Positions 55,301 to 64,000 of a stretch of 64,000 bases of DNA are shown here, piece by piece. The DNA comes from Saccharopolyspora gregorii (GTDB lineage: Bacteria; Actinomycetota; Actinomycetes; Mycobacteriales; Pseudonocardiaceae): contig NZ_CP059556.1 in NCBI RefSeq assembly GCF_024734405.1, positions 5,146,001 to 5,210,000 of the forward strand, given 5' to 3'. Both the position numbers and the translations under genes were made by a program. The notes beneath the pieces were generated by a model, which worked only from the letters and a program-made list of their open reading frames with translations, did not search any database and was not told where the DNA came from. How positions within the stretch are numbered: the first letter of the stretch is position 1; each line of letters opens with the position of its first letter.

Positions 55301-57327
55301 CGGTCCACCTCGGCGTCGCCCAGCCAGGCCGCGCGGAACGAGTCCTCGAACCGCTCGCGCAGCGTGTCCAGCCGCTCGGCGCCCTCGGTCTCCAGCAGCC
55401 CGCTCTCCAGCCGCAGGCCGAAGTCGTAGATCCAGCACTCGGCGCCGCTCTCCGGCACCACCTCGTACGGCCGCTCGTCCACGACCTCCACGCCCATGCT
55501 CTGCAGCACCGGCAGGACGCGGGACAGCGTCACCCGCTCGCCCGTGACGTAGATCTTGAACCGGCGCTCGCCCGGAGCGGCGTCCTCCGGCGTGTAGAAC
55601 GACATCCGCAGGTCGCGCTCACCGGACAGCGACGCCAGCTTCCGCAGGTCGCGCAGGCCCTCCCCAGCGCTGAAGTCCTCCTTGTACGCCTCCGGGAACG
55701 ACGCGGCGTACTGCTGCGCGGCCTCGCTGGCGGCCTCCGAGCGGCGCACCCGGCGCGGCTCCTCGGCGTCGCCGGGGGCGATCTCCACCTCGTCGACCAT
55801 CTGGTCTTCCCAGGTGTGGATCGCCTCGGACAGCCGCTCCTGGATGCGGGCCAGGTCCGGCTCCGGGGCCTCGCCGCCCGGCTTCGTGTGCACCACGAAG
55901 TGCACGCGGGCCAGCGCCGACTCGCCGACGCGGGTGCTGTACTCGACGCTCGCGCCGCCCAGCTCCGCCAGCAGCACCTCCTGCATCGCCAGCCGGGACC
56001 GCGTCGTGTAGCGGTCCCGCGGCAGGTACACCAGGCAGGAGAAGAACCGGCCGTACGGGTCGCGGCGCACGAACGGCTTCAGCTTGCGGCGCTCGGCCAG
56101 CGCCAGCACGCCCGTCACCGTCTCGCGCAGCGTGTCGAGATCGGTGGAGAACAGCTCGGTGCGCGGGTAGTTCTGGATCTCCTCCAGCATCCGCTGGCCC
56201 GAGTACGACTCCAGCGGGAAGCCGGCGCCGTGGATCGCCTCGCGCACCCGGCGCTCGATGAACGGGATGTCCAGCACGTTCTCGTGCAGCGCGGTGGTGG
56301 TGAACAGGCCGATGAACCGGTGCTCCCCGGTGACCGCGCCGTTCTCGTCGAAGGTCAGCACGCCCACGTAGAACGGGTGCACCGAGCGGTGCACCGTCGA
56401 CGGGGTGCTGGCCTGCGTGAGCACCAGCGGCTCCCCGGAACGGGTGCTGGTCAGCACGTCCGGACCGGTCGTGAGGTCCTCGGCGGCGACCGCGTCGCTG
56501 CGCAGCACGCCGAGACCGGACCCCAGCACCGGGCTCAGCGCGGGCTTGCCGTCCTGCTCGACGAGCTCGTTGTGCCGGTAGCCGAGGAACGTGAAGTGCC
56601 CGTCGGCCAGCCAGCGCAGCAACCCGGCGCTGTCCGCGGCCTCTTCGCCGGGCAGCGCCCCCGGGTGCGACTCCAGCTCGTCGGCCAGCGAGCGGGCGGT
56701 GGTCAGCATCCGCTCGGTGTCCTCGACGACCTCGCGGACGTCACCGAGCACGGTGCGCAGGCCCTGCTCCAGCGCCTGCAGCCGGTCCGCGTCGGTGATC
56801 CGGTCGACCTCGGCGAGCATCCACGACTCGGCGAGCGCGTCCGCGGGCGGCGCGCCCGGGTCCGCGTGCGGCAAGACCTCCAGCAGCGCGCCCGCGGCAT
56901 CGCGGCGCACCACGACGATCGGGTGGATGATCCGCTGCACCTCGGCACCGTGCCGGGTCAGCTCGGCGATCACGCTGTCCACCAGGTACGGCATGTCGTC
57001 GGTGACCAGCTGCAGCACGGTCGCCTGGTTCCGCCAGCCGCCGTCGTCGAGGCTGGGGTTCACCACCTGCACCAGCGGACGGCCGGCGACCCGCTCGGCG
57101 GCGAGCGCGTGGTGCGAACGCAGCGCCTCCACGAGCTCGTCGGGTTCGTCACCGGCGAGCTCTTCGGCAGGCACATGCCGGAAGTAGGTCCGCAGCAACT
57201 CGCCGAGCTCCCCCGCGGACTCGGCGGCGCGGTCGAGCAACCAGGCCTTCGCGGCCTCCGGGTTCTCTAGCACGGCGGCCCCGCCGGTCGCGGCGTCGGG
57301 GATGGCGGATCGGGGTTTCGAGGTCAT
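52384..57327 (-). CDS. gdh: NAD-specific glutamate dehydrogenase, large (L_180) type
   Basis: Oxidatively deaminates glutamate to 2-oxoglutarate. The 1647-residue length is that of the L_180 class, far larger than ordinary GDH. Long N-terminal regulatory regions (ACT-like segments) precede the catalytic domain, which holds [47 protein letters not shown] and [16 protein letters not shown]. The C-terminal helical domain follows. ATG 57327 ([13 protein letters not shown]) is preferred because GGAG lies 9 bases upstream; the frame extends to GTG 57354. In mycobacteria activity is controlled by GarA; no regulator gene is visible here. Confidence 0.95.
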   Translation of the reverse strand: [1647 protein letters not shown]

Positions 57328-57796
57328 CTTCAGCTGCTCCACGCTTGACGGCACCGCGTTGTGCCAACACGGCTTCCACCCTAAGCCTGCCAGGCCGCGC
57401 GCCGATCAGGTGGGAGCGGCACCGTTCCCACCGGAAACCTCCTGCGACGTTCCGATTTCCGGGTGGTTCCGGAGGTGCGCGGACTGCGCGAACGGGGGCG
57501 TGCAGGTGGGCGGGTGTGGAGGATCACGGTGCCTCCGGACGAGTGGTCCGGCGGTGCGCGACGCCGGGCGGACGGGAACCGGGCGGCGTCTCGATCGGCG
57601 CTCGCGCGGGCGAGGTCGAGACACCGGCCGGGTCGCCGGAACTCGCGGAGGTGCCGGGATGCGGCGGGACAGGGCGCGATCGCGTCACCGCGCCCGCGCG
57701 CACCGGGACGAACGCCGGGCGGGATCGCGCGGCGGTGGCTAGGCGTCCGATCACCGCAGCCCCCGCGCGACACCGCTGCGGGCACGGGTCCGCGGC
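57328..57796. other. Intergenic region between the TPR-like gene and gdh
   Basis: 469 bp of GC-rich DNA with no supportable gene. It should contain the gdh promoter and the end of the upstream transcript. No clear hairpin or -10/-35 pair stands out to me. Confidence 0.5.
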
Positions 57797-60700
57797 TCAG
57801 TACCGGGGCGTCCAGGTGTCCTGGGCGGGACGGCGGTGCCGAGGCCGCGCGTCGGGATCCGGCTCCGCCTCGTGCTGGTGCGGCAGGCCGATCGGATGAC
57901 CGTTGGTACCCGGCCGGCCGTGCCGCCCCGGTCCGTCGTCGTCCTGGCGCCTGCCGTTCTCGTAGGCGAGCAGCGCCTCGGCCAGCAGGTCCGCCAGGCC
58001 GACCTCACCGGCGGGTTCCTCCGCGGCCTGCGTGCTCCCGTCCTGGTGCCGGGCCAGCAGCTCCGCCGCCGATTCGAGGCGGTCGGCGGCGGTACCACCG
58101 GGTGCGGCGAAGGGCTGGTCGTCGGACTCGGACGCGTCGTGCACCGGGCCGAACTCGGGGCGGGCGCGGTCGAACGGGGAGATCTCCGGCTCGCCACCGC
58201 CCGGGTACGAGGTGGTCCCGGTGGGCTCGGACAGCATTCCCAACGTCGGCGGCAACCCGTCCGCCGACTCGACCGTCCCTTGTGGACCGGCCGTCCCTTG
58301 TGGACCGAACGGGTCGGGGGCGGCGTGCGCGGACGACGGCCGGTCCCACGGCGCCGCGTCCCAGCGCGGCGGATCCGGCGCGGTGCCGCCGAACCGGTCG
58401 TCCGGGTCGGCGTGCCGGGCGCGGCGGCGACCACCGGAACCCGAAGTCTCCTCGCTCGCACCGGCGGTGCCGGTCGATCCGGTGTGCCTGTCGCCGGTGT
58501 GCTGACCGCCGGAACCGCCCTCCCCGGCACTTCCCCGCTCGTCCAGGAAGGCGCCCAGGTAGCGGTCCGCCCACGAAGCCCCGGACCGCGGCGGATCCTC
58601 CGGCAGCGACTCCTCGTACCCACCGGCGTCGGCGGGCTCCGGCGCCGCGCGGCGCGACCGGGCGCCGTCCTCGCGGCCGTGGCGCTGCATCTCGGCGAGG
58701 CTCTCCCGGATCTCGGCGAGGGTGCGGCCGCGCGAGCGCCTGCCACCCTCCTCGTGCGTCCCCGGAGCCGCGTCGGCATCCGGCTCCGCACGGTCCTCGT
58801 CGAGGTGCTCGACCGCACCGACCTGCGAGGTCGGCGGCGGCTCGTGGTCCGGCACCGAGATGACCGGCATGATCGCCGTGACGTCCGGGAAGCTCGGCTC
58901 GCCCGGTGCGCCGCGATCCCACGGGGCGCTCACCTCGGTGGGCGGCGGCTCGGCGACGTCCTCCCGGCGCCGGGAGCCGCGGGTGCGCGGAGCGAGCCCG
59001 TCGTCCGGTTCGGCGGTGCGCGCGCGTTCCGGTTCCGGCTCCGGGACCGCCGGTCCGCTGCGGGAACCGAAGTCGTAGACCGGGAAACCTTCGCCGAACG
59101 GCGCCGAGGTGACGCGGCCGACCGGGACGTCCATGCCGCCGTGCCGACCGGAGTCCTCCGCCGCGGGTTCCTCCGGTTCGGGGGCGCGGCGCTTGCCGCC
59201 GGTGCCCGCGGCCTCCGGCTCGGGCGCGCGCGGAGCCGGCATGGCACCGAGCGGACCGGGGTCCCGGCGCTGCTCGCCCTGGTCCTGGTGCGTCCTGCGG
59301 TCGTCGGCGACGCGGCTGGTCAACGTGTCCATCAGCCTGCGCGCCGCGTCGCGCACGCTGCTCTCCCCCGGCTTGCGGTACTCGTCGAGCGGGTCCTCCG
59401 GAGCGATGCGGTTCGCGGCCCCGGTCGGGACTTCCGGGGTCGCCTCGGCCGCGGGACGCTCGTTCGGCGGATCCGGAGCGGGCACGGGCTCCGCCGGTTC
59501 GGGCGGCGGGGGGAACCCGGAGTTCGCGGCGAACGCACTGCCGGTGGTGCGCTGCGGACGGCCCGTGCCGTCCGCGCGGCGGCGGCCCGCGGTCTCCTGC
59601 TGCTGCGGTGCTTCCGCGGCCGCGTCGTGCGCCCCGGCCGCGTCGTGCGCCCCGGCCACCGCCGGTTCCGCCGAGTGCGCGCGACGGCCGGGTCCCGCGG
59701 CGGGTGCGTCGGCGCCGGAGGACTCGGCCACGGTGGTTCCGGTGCTGCCGAAGGACTCGGCCGGAGCGCGGGCCGGGACGTCCGCCGACGTGGTCAGCGG
59801 TGGTGCGGCGACGGGGAGCGGCGCGGCGGCCTCCGGCGCGGCGGTGGTCGTGCCCGCCGGTTCCGGTGCCGCCGAGGGAGGCCCGGTGCCGGTGGCCAGC
59901 GCCGGGAACTCCTCCAGCAGCCGGACCCGGGCGGCGTGCACGGCGGCCCGCCAGCGCCGGTCCGCGGCGTACGCGCGGCGCAGCGTGGCCAGCGCCTCGA
60001 CGAACTCCTCCGCCTTCTCGTGGGTCTGCGAGGACATGCTCAGCGATTCGGTGAGCAGGCAGTCCAGCTTGTGGCGTTCCGCGTTGGCGGCGGCGTCGTT
60101 GAGCAGCCGCACCGCCGCGGCGAGATCCCCGGCGGGCAGGTGCACGCGGGTCGCCAGCGCCAGCCGCAACCAGCCGGACGGCCCGGCCGCGGCCGCGCGC
60201 ACGGGCGTGCGGATGACCGGCGAGGCGGCCTCGACGGCCTCGGTGCGGCGCCCGAGGTCCAGCAGGGAGTGGACCCGCTCCAGCACCAGGCGCGCGCGGA
60301 TCTCACCGCTCTCCGCGGCGGGGTCGCCGAGCCGGTCCAGCAGGGCCAGCCCCTCTTCGGCGGCCCGGGCGGCCTGCTCGAAATCGCCGTTGCGCCGCAG
60401 GTGCCCGGCGCGCGCGGTGCGCACCCGTGCCAGCAGCAGCCTGCTGGTGTCCCGGTTCAGCTCGGAGGCCGCCGCGTAGAGCCGGTCGGCCTCGTCGAGC
60501 GCCTCGGCCCGTTCGGACTCCCGCTGCTTGCCGGGCAGCGCGGCGGCGAGCTCCAGCAGCGCGTGCGCGCGCAGCGCCGGTTCGATCCGCTCGCGTTCCA
60601 GCACCGGTTGCAGCACCCGCAGGGCGACCTCGTGCCCGCCCGCGGTGCGGGCGCAGCAGGCGAGCTCGACGCGCAGCTCCGCGGCGATCTCGTGATCGCC

Positions 60701-60952
60701 CGCGCGCTCCGCGTCCCGGACGGCGCTGATGGCCCGCTGGGTGATCGCGACCCCGTGCCCGAGGCGGTTGGACGCGAACAGCGCCACCGCCTCGGCACGG
60801 AGCCGCAACGCGCGGTCACCGATGCGTCTGGCCTCCGCCACGGCTTGATCGCCGAGCATCAGGGCGAGCTCGGGCACCCGCCAGCGCATCTGCCAAGCGG
60901 GTTCGAACAATTCCTGCGCACCGCCCGGATGAGCTCCGTGCACGCTGGCCAA
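57797..60952 (-). CDS. Large protein with TPR-like N-terminus and long disordered C-terminus
   Basis: A 1051-residue protein. Residues 1-370 are made of repeated helix pairs with TPR-like patterns (ALRLRAEAVALFASNRLGHG, AARAAEEGLALLDRLGDPAA, ALATLRRAYAADRRWRAAVH). From about 370 to the end it is low-complexity, rich in Pro, Gly, Asp, Glu and Arg, with no folded domain visible, closing with RHRRPAQDTWTPRY. No catalytic motif or membrane segment is seen. It starts 19 bp after the ettA stop and may be cotranscribed with it. A scaffold or protein-interaction role is a guess. Confidence 0.85.
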   Translation of the reverse strand: MASVHGAHPGGAQELFEPAWQMRWRVPELALMLGDQAVAEARRIGDRALRLRAEAVALFASNRLGHGVAITQRAISAVRDAERAGDHEIAAELRVELACCARTAGGHEVALRVLQPVLERERIEPALRAHALLELAAALPGKQRESERAEALDEADRLYAAASELNRDTSRLLLARVRTARAGHLRRNGDFEQAARAAEEGLALLDRLGDPAAESGEIRARLVLERVHSLLDLGRRTEAVEAASPVIRTPVRAAAAGPSGWLRLALATRVHLPAGDLAAAVRLLNDAAANAERHKLDCLLTESLSMSSQTHEKAEEFVEALATLRRAYAADRRWRAAVHAARVRLLEEFPALATGTGPPSAAPEPAGTTTAAPEAAAPLPVAAPPLTTSADVPARAPAESFGSTGTTVAESSGADAPAAGPGRRAHSAEPAVAGAHDAAGAHDAAAEAPQQQETAGRRRADGTGRPQRTTGSAFAANSGFPPPPEPAEPVPAPDPPNERPAAEATPEVPTGAANRIAPEDPLDEYRKPGESSVRDAARRLMDTLTSRVADDRRTHQDQGEQRRDPGPLGAMPAPRAPEPEAAGTGGKRRAPEPEEPAAEDSGRHGGMDVPVGRVTSAPFGEGFPVYDFGSRSGPAVPEPEPERARTAEPDDGLAPRTRGSRRREDVAEPPPTEVSAPWDRGAPGEPSFPDVTAIMPVISVPDHEPPPTSQVGAVEHLDEDRAEPDADAAPGTHEEGGRRSRGRTLAEIRESLAEMQRHGREDGARSRRAAPEPADAGGYEESLPEDPPRSGASWADRYLGAFLDERGSAGEGGSGGQHTGDRHTGSTGTAGASEETSGSGGRRRARHADPDDRFGGTAPDPPRWDAAPWDRPSSAHAAPDPFGPQGTAGPQGTVESADGLPPTLGMLSEPTGTTSYPGGGEPEISPFDRARPEFGPVHDASESDDQPFAAPGGTAADRLESAAELLARHQDGSTQAAEEPAGEVGLADLLAEALLAYENGRRQDDDGPGRHGRPGTNGHPIGLPHQHEAEPDPDARPRHRRPAQDTWTPRY

Positions 60953-60971
60953 GACGCCTCCCCGTTCAGGT

Positions 60972-62648
60972 TCAGCCCCGGGTCAACTTCCGGTGGGTGA
61001 CTCTGTGCGGACGGGCGGCTTCCTGCCCCAGTCTGTCGATCTTGTTCTTCTCGTAGCCCTCGAAGTTGCCCTCGAACCAGTACCACTTGGCCGGGTTCTG
61101 GTCGTCGCCCTCCCAGGCCAGGATGTGCGTGGCGACGCGGTCCAGGAACCACCTGTCGTGCGAGATCACCACGGCGCAACCGGGGAACTGCTCCAGCGCG
61201 TTCTCCAGCGAGCCCAGCGTTTCGACGTCCAAGTCGTTCGTCGGCTCGTCCAGCAGGATCAGGTTGCCGCCCTCCTTGAGGGTCAGCGCCAGGTTCAGCC
61301 GGTTGCGCTCACCACCGGAGAGCACGCCCGCGGGCTTCTGCTGGTCGGGACCCTTGAAGCCGAACGCGCTGACGTAGGCGCGGGACGGCATCTCGACCTG
61401 GCCGACCTGGATGTAGTCGAGACCGTCGGAGACCACCTCCCACACGTTCTTCTTCGGGTCGATGCTGGCCCGGTTCTGGTCGACGTAGGACAACCGGACG
61501 GTGTCGCCGACCTTGACGGTGCCCGCGTCCGGCTGCTCCAGCCCGACGATGGTCTTGAACAGGGTCGTCTTGCCGACGCCGTTCGGGCCGATGACGCCGA
61601 CGATGCCGTTGCGCGGCAGGTCGAACGAGAGCCCGTCGATGAGCAGGTTGTCGCCGAAGCCCTTCTTGAGGTTCTCGACCTCGACGACCTGGTTGCCCAG
61701 CCGCGGACCCGGCGGGATCTGGATCTCCTCGAAGTCCAGCTTCCGGGTCTTCTCCGCCTCGGCCGCCATCTCCTCGTAGCGGTCCAGGCGGGAGCGGGAC
61801 TTGGTCTGCCGGGCCTTGGCGTTGGAGCGGACCCACTCCAGCTCTTCCTTCAGCCGCTTCTGCAGCTTCTGGTCGCGCTTGCCCTGCACCGCGAGGCGTT
61901 CCTGCTTCTTCTCCAGGTAGGTGGAGTAGTTGCCCTCGTACGGGTAGGTGCGCCCGCGGTCGAGCTCCAGGATCCAGCCCGCGACGTTGTCCAGGAAGTA
62001 CCTGTCGTGCGTCACGGCGAGGACGGCGCCGGGGTAGTTCGCGAGGAACTGCTCCAGCCACAGCACGCTCTCGGCGTCCAGGTGGTTCGTGGGTTCGTCC
62101 AGCAGCAGCAGGTCGGGCTTGCTCAGCAGCAGCTTGCACAGCGCGACGCGGCGGCGCTCACCACCGGAGAGGTGGCTGACCTGGGCGTCCGGCGGCGGGC
62201 AGCGCAGCGCGTCCATCGCCTGGTCGAGCTGGGAGTCGATCTCCCACGCGTCCGCGTGGTCGAGCTCCTCCTGGAGGCGCCCCATCTCCTCCATCAGCTC
62301 GTCGGTGTAGTCGGTGGCGAGCTGCTCGGCGATGGCGTTGAAGCGGTGCAGCTTCTCGATGATCTCGCCGACGCCCTCTTCGACGTTGCCGAGGACGGTC
62401 TTCTCCTCGTTGAGCGGCGGCTCCTGCTGCATGATGCCGACGGTGTAGCCGGGCGAGAGGAACGCTTCGCCGTTGTTCGGCTGCTCGAGTCCCGCCATGA
62501 TCTTGAGCACGGTCGACTTGCCGGCGCCGTTCGGGCCAACGACGCCGATCTTGGCACCCGGGTAGAACTGGATGGTCGCATCATCGAGGATGACCTTGTC
62601 CCCGTGTGCCTTCCGCACCTTCTTCATGGTGTAAATGAACTCGGCCAT
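60972..62648 (-). CDS. ettA: ABC-F translational regulator EttA-type
   Basis: A 558-residue ABC-F ATPase that acts on the ribosome E site instead of transporting anything. Two ABC domains are present: GPNGAGKST, LSGGERRRVAL and LLLLDEPTNHLD in the first; GPNGVGKTT, LSGGERNRLNL and LILLDEPTNDLD in the second. A linker with ARQTKSRSRLDRYEEM and the EttA-type arm lie between. The ATG at 62648 (MAEFIYTMKKVRKAHGD) is the conserved start; the frame opens 13 codons earlier. It matches Rv2477c beside gdh. Confidence 0.95.
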   Translation of the reverse strand: MAEFIYTMKKVRKAHGDKVILDDATIQFYPGAKIGVVGPNGAGKSTVLKIMAGLEQPNNGEAFLSPGYTVGIMQQEPPLNEEKTVLGNVEEGVGEIIEKLHRFNAIAEQLATDYTDELMEEMGRLQEELDHADAWEIDSQLDQAMDALRCPPPDAQVSHLSGGERRRVALCKLLLSKPDLLLLDEPTNHLDAESVLWLEQFLANYPGAVLAVTHDRYFLDNVAGWILELDRGRTYPYEGNYSTYLEKKQERLAVQGKRDQKLQKRLKEELEWVRSNAKARQTKSRSRLDRYEEMAAEAEKTRKLDFEEIQIPPGPRLGNQVVEVENLKKGFGDNLLIDGLSFDLPRNGIVGVIGPNGVGKTTLFKTIVGLEQPDAGTVKVGDTVRLSYVDQNRASIDPKKNVWEVVSDGLDYIQVGQVEMPSRAYVSAFGFKGPDQQKPAGVLSGGERNRLNLALTLKEGGNLILLDEPTNDLDVETLGSLENALEQFPGCAVVISHDRWFLDRVATHILAWEGDDQNPAKWYWFEGNFEGYEKNKIDRLGQEAARPHRVTHRKLTRG

Positions 62649-62775
62649 GCCCTGAATCGTAGTTGCGTCCCGTGTCGGCTCGTGCACCGCCGTCGATTGC
62701 CGCGCCGGCAGCCGCGCACAGCCCGCACCGCACCTGCTCCACCGCTGGTCACCGACCTACCGGGTGGCGCGGAGA

Positions 62776-63213
62776 TCACCCGTCGCGGGCCGCCGCGACG
62801 TCCGGCCGGCCGGTTCCGGGGCCGGTCGCGGCGGCGTCGCGTTCGGCGGCCGGGCGCTCGGCCGATCCGGGGAACCGGTTGCCCCGGGCCAGGTCCAGGC
62901 CCACCGCCGCGGCCTCCACCTCCACCGACGTCCGCCGACCGGCGGCCGACTCGAACTCGCGGGTGTGCAGCCGCCCGGACACGACCAGCGGCGTGGCCTT
63001 GCCCACCACGCCGAGCACCCCGTCGGCGACCCGGCGCCAGCAGTTCACGGTCACGATCAGCCGGTCGCCATCGGTCCAGCGCTCGGCCTCCCGGTCGTAG
63101 CGGCGGGAGTTCCCCGCCAGGCGGAAGGACACCACCCGCTCTCCGCCGGGGGTGGTGCGGATCCTCGGTTCGGTGAGCACGGTCCCCACCACGGCCACGG
63201 TCGTCTCGAACAT
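62776..63213 (-). CDS. ssb: Single-stranded DNA-binding protein (short paralogue)
   Basis: A 145-residue OB-fold protein starting MFETTVAVVGTVLTEPRIRT, with VVSFRLAGNSRRYDRE, WTDGDRLIVTVNCWRRVADGV and the strand VSGRLHTREFE. The C-terminus ends AAARDG and lacks the acidic DDDIPF-type tail used to recruit partners, so this is an accessory SSB rather than the main replication SSB. GGAGGTGGCGAG precedes the ATG at 63213. Position next to ettA corresponds to Rv2478c. Confidence 0.9.
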   Translation of the reverse strand: MFETTVAVVGTVLTEPRIRTTPGGERVVSFRLAGNSRRYDREAERWTDGDRLIVTVNCWRRVADGVLGVVGKATPLVVSGRLHTREFESAAGRRTSVEVEAAAVGLDLARGNRFPGSAERPAAERDAAATGPGTGRPDVAAARDG

Positions 63214-63369
63214 CTCGCCACCTCCTGGAACGCGGAGCCGTCCGTCGGCTCGGGTTCCAGGATGCGCGGCGTCGATCACCCACCGCTACCCCGGTTTCAC
63301 GATCTGTGCACAGATCGCGCCGCTGTGGACCGATTCATCGGAATCCGGTGGTTAACCCCTCATCGAGGG

Positions 63370-64000
63370 TCACCCGTCGGAGCGAGAGGTCGGGTTCTGC
63401 GCCCCCGAAGCCGACGCGTCCCCGGCGGAGAGCCGCCGCAGCATCTCGTTGTAGGCCGCCAGATCCGCGTCCCCGTCCACCGCGGCCTTGCGGTCCAGCC
63501 GCCGCGCTTCCCGGTAGTCCGCGCGCGACCACTGGATCAGCAACGCCAGCATCACCACCACCAGCGGCACCTCCCCCGACGCCCACGCGAGCCCGCCGCC
63601 CAGGTTCTGGTCCGCCAGCAGGTCCGACGCCCACGGCAGCGAAAGACCGCGGTAGAAGTCCGACCCGATCACGGTGTTCGACATCATCAACGTGATGCCG
63701 AAGAACGCGTGGAACGGCATCGAGGCGAACACCATCCCCAGCTTCGCCAGCGACGGCAGCGGCCGCGGGGCCGGGTCGATCCCGATCACCGGCCAGTAGA
63801 AGACGTACCCGGCGAGCAGGAAGTGCGCGTTCATCACCAGGTGCGCCCAGTGCTGCGGCAGCGCCGCGTCGAACAGGCCGGAGAAGTACAGCGCCCAGAA
63901 CGAGCCGGTGAACAACGCCAGCGCCACGAACGGATTCGTCAACCACCGCGTCAGCGGCGAGTGCAGGAACGCCAGCAGCCACTCCCGCGCCCCCGGCGGG
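63370..64000 (-). CDS. CtaG-like cytochrome oxidase assembly / copper membrane protein, 5' part missing
   Basis: About 209 C-terminal residues of a multi-pass membrane protein whose start lies beyond the window. WLLAFLHSPLTRWLTNPFVAL, HWAHLVMNAHFLLAGYVFYWPVIG (read in two parts) and FHAFFGITLMMSN are typical of the caa3_CtaG domain, with His residues likely binding copper or heme. In actinobacteria this domain is often fused behind a CopD-like domain, which cannot be checked here. The C-terminus is soluble and charged (DYREARRLDRKAAVDGDADL). Confidence 0.88.
   Translation of the reverse strand, partial: PPGAREWLLAFLHSPLTRWLTNPFVALALFTGSFWALYFSGLFDAALPQHWAHLVMNAHFLLAGYVFYWPVIGIDPAPRPLPSLAKLGMVFASMPFHAFFGITLMMSNTVIGSDFYRGLSLPWASDLLADQNLGGGLAWASGEVPLVVVMLALLIQWSRADYREARRLDRKAAVDGDADLAAYNEMLRRLSAGDASASGAQNPTSRSDG

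Noticed and set aside
52627-57270. Rightward open frame of about 1547 codons opposite gdh
   Set aside because: Entirely antisense to a full-length glutamate dehydrogenase with clear motifs; composition is dominated by Arg, Val, Leu and Gln with no domain.

Overview
The window is high-GC actinobacterial DNA (roughly 70% GC, many GTG starts, GC-rich third codon positions). The gene set fits Pseudonocardiaceae, with a Saccharopolyspora-like organism the best guess. The backbone order (clpX, clpP2-clpP1, tig, a Nei-type glycosylase, rpiB, an Rv2466c-like DsbA protein, pepN, a DUF5130 protein with ctaJ, an HNH nuclease, glbO, a GH13 protein, two small conserved genes, gdh, an EttA-type ABC-F protein, ssb) matches what I recall of the Mycobacterium tuberculosis Rv2457c-Rv2478c neighbourhood. 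That synteny is recalled, not computed. Genes that break this order stand out as accessory insertions.

Layout. 0-5.8 kb: start of an unknown gene, the Clp protease genes and trigger factor, a small membrane protein, tRNA-Pro(TGG) and tRNA-Gly(TCC). 5.8-7.5 kb: three tandem ~178-bp repeats directly after tRNA-Gly, a SnoaL-like gene and a displaced fourth repeat. 7.6-19.1 kb: a compact catabolic locus. An IclR regulator leads a minus-strand run of CaiB-type CoA-transferase, CitE-type lyase, metal-dependent cyclase and MmgE/PrpD protein, followed by an MFS transporter, a second MmgE/PrpD protein and an Asp/Glu-type racemase. A flavoprotein and a hydantoinase-like amidohydrolase are divergent. 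Six junctions are 4-bp stop/start overlaps. 19.2-26.4 kb: CPBP protease, DHA2 efflux pump with an operator-like inverted repeat, 2H phosphoesterase-like protein, Gly/Asp-tailed membrane protein, Nei-type glycosylase, rpiB, MBL hydrolase.

26.6-33.6 kb: a type VII-style polymorphic toxin locus made of a YbaB-like protein, a WXG100-like protein, a 1597-residue toxin ending in a YwqJ-type deaminase domain, a YwqK-like immunity protein, an unknown small protein and a second YwqK-like protein. The toxin tip and first immunity gene are visibly less GC-rich than the toxin stalk. 33.6-41.4 kb: endonuclease V, aldehyde dehydrogenase, alpha/beta hydrolase, DsbA-like protein, pepN, DUF5130 and ctaJ. 42.2-43.6 kb: an unusual protein made almost wholly of 49 short RIS repeats. 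43.6-64 kb: HNH nuclease, S9 peptidase, MscS channel, truncated globin, a degenerate GH13 protein, a membrane acyltransferase-like protein, a conserved hypothetical gene, a thioesterase, the large NAD-glutamate dehydrogenase, a large TPR/disordered protein, EttA, SSB and a CtaG-like membrane protein cut by the window end.

The most novel items are the RIS-repeat protein, the CoA-transferase/lyase/MmgE/hydantoinase locus and the modular deaminase toxin with two YwqK-type immunity genes. Two intergenic repeat families and several clean inverted repeats are also recorded. Functions are read from motifs and remembered families; no database search was run.
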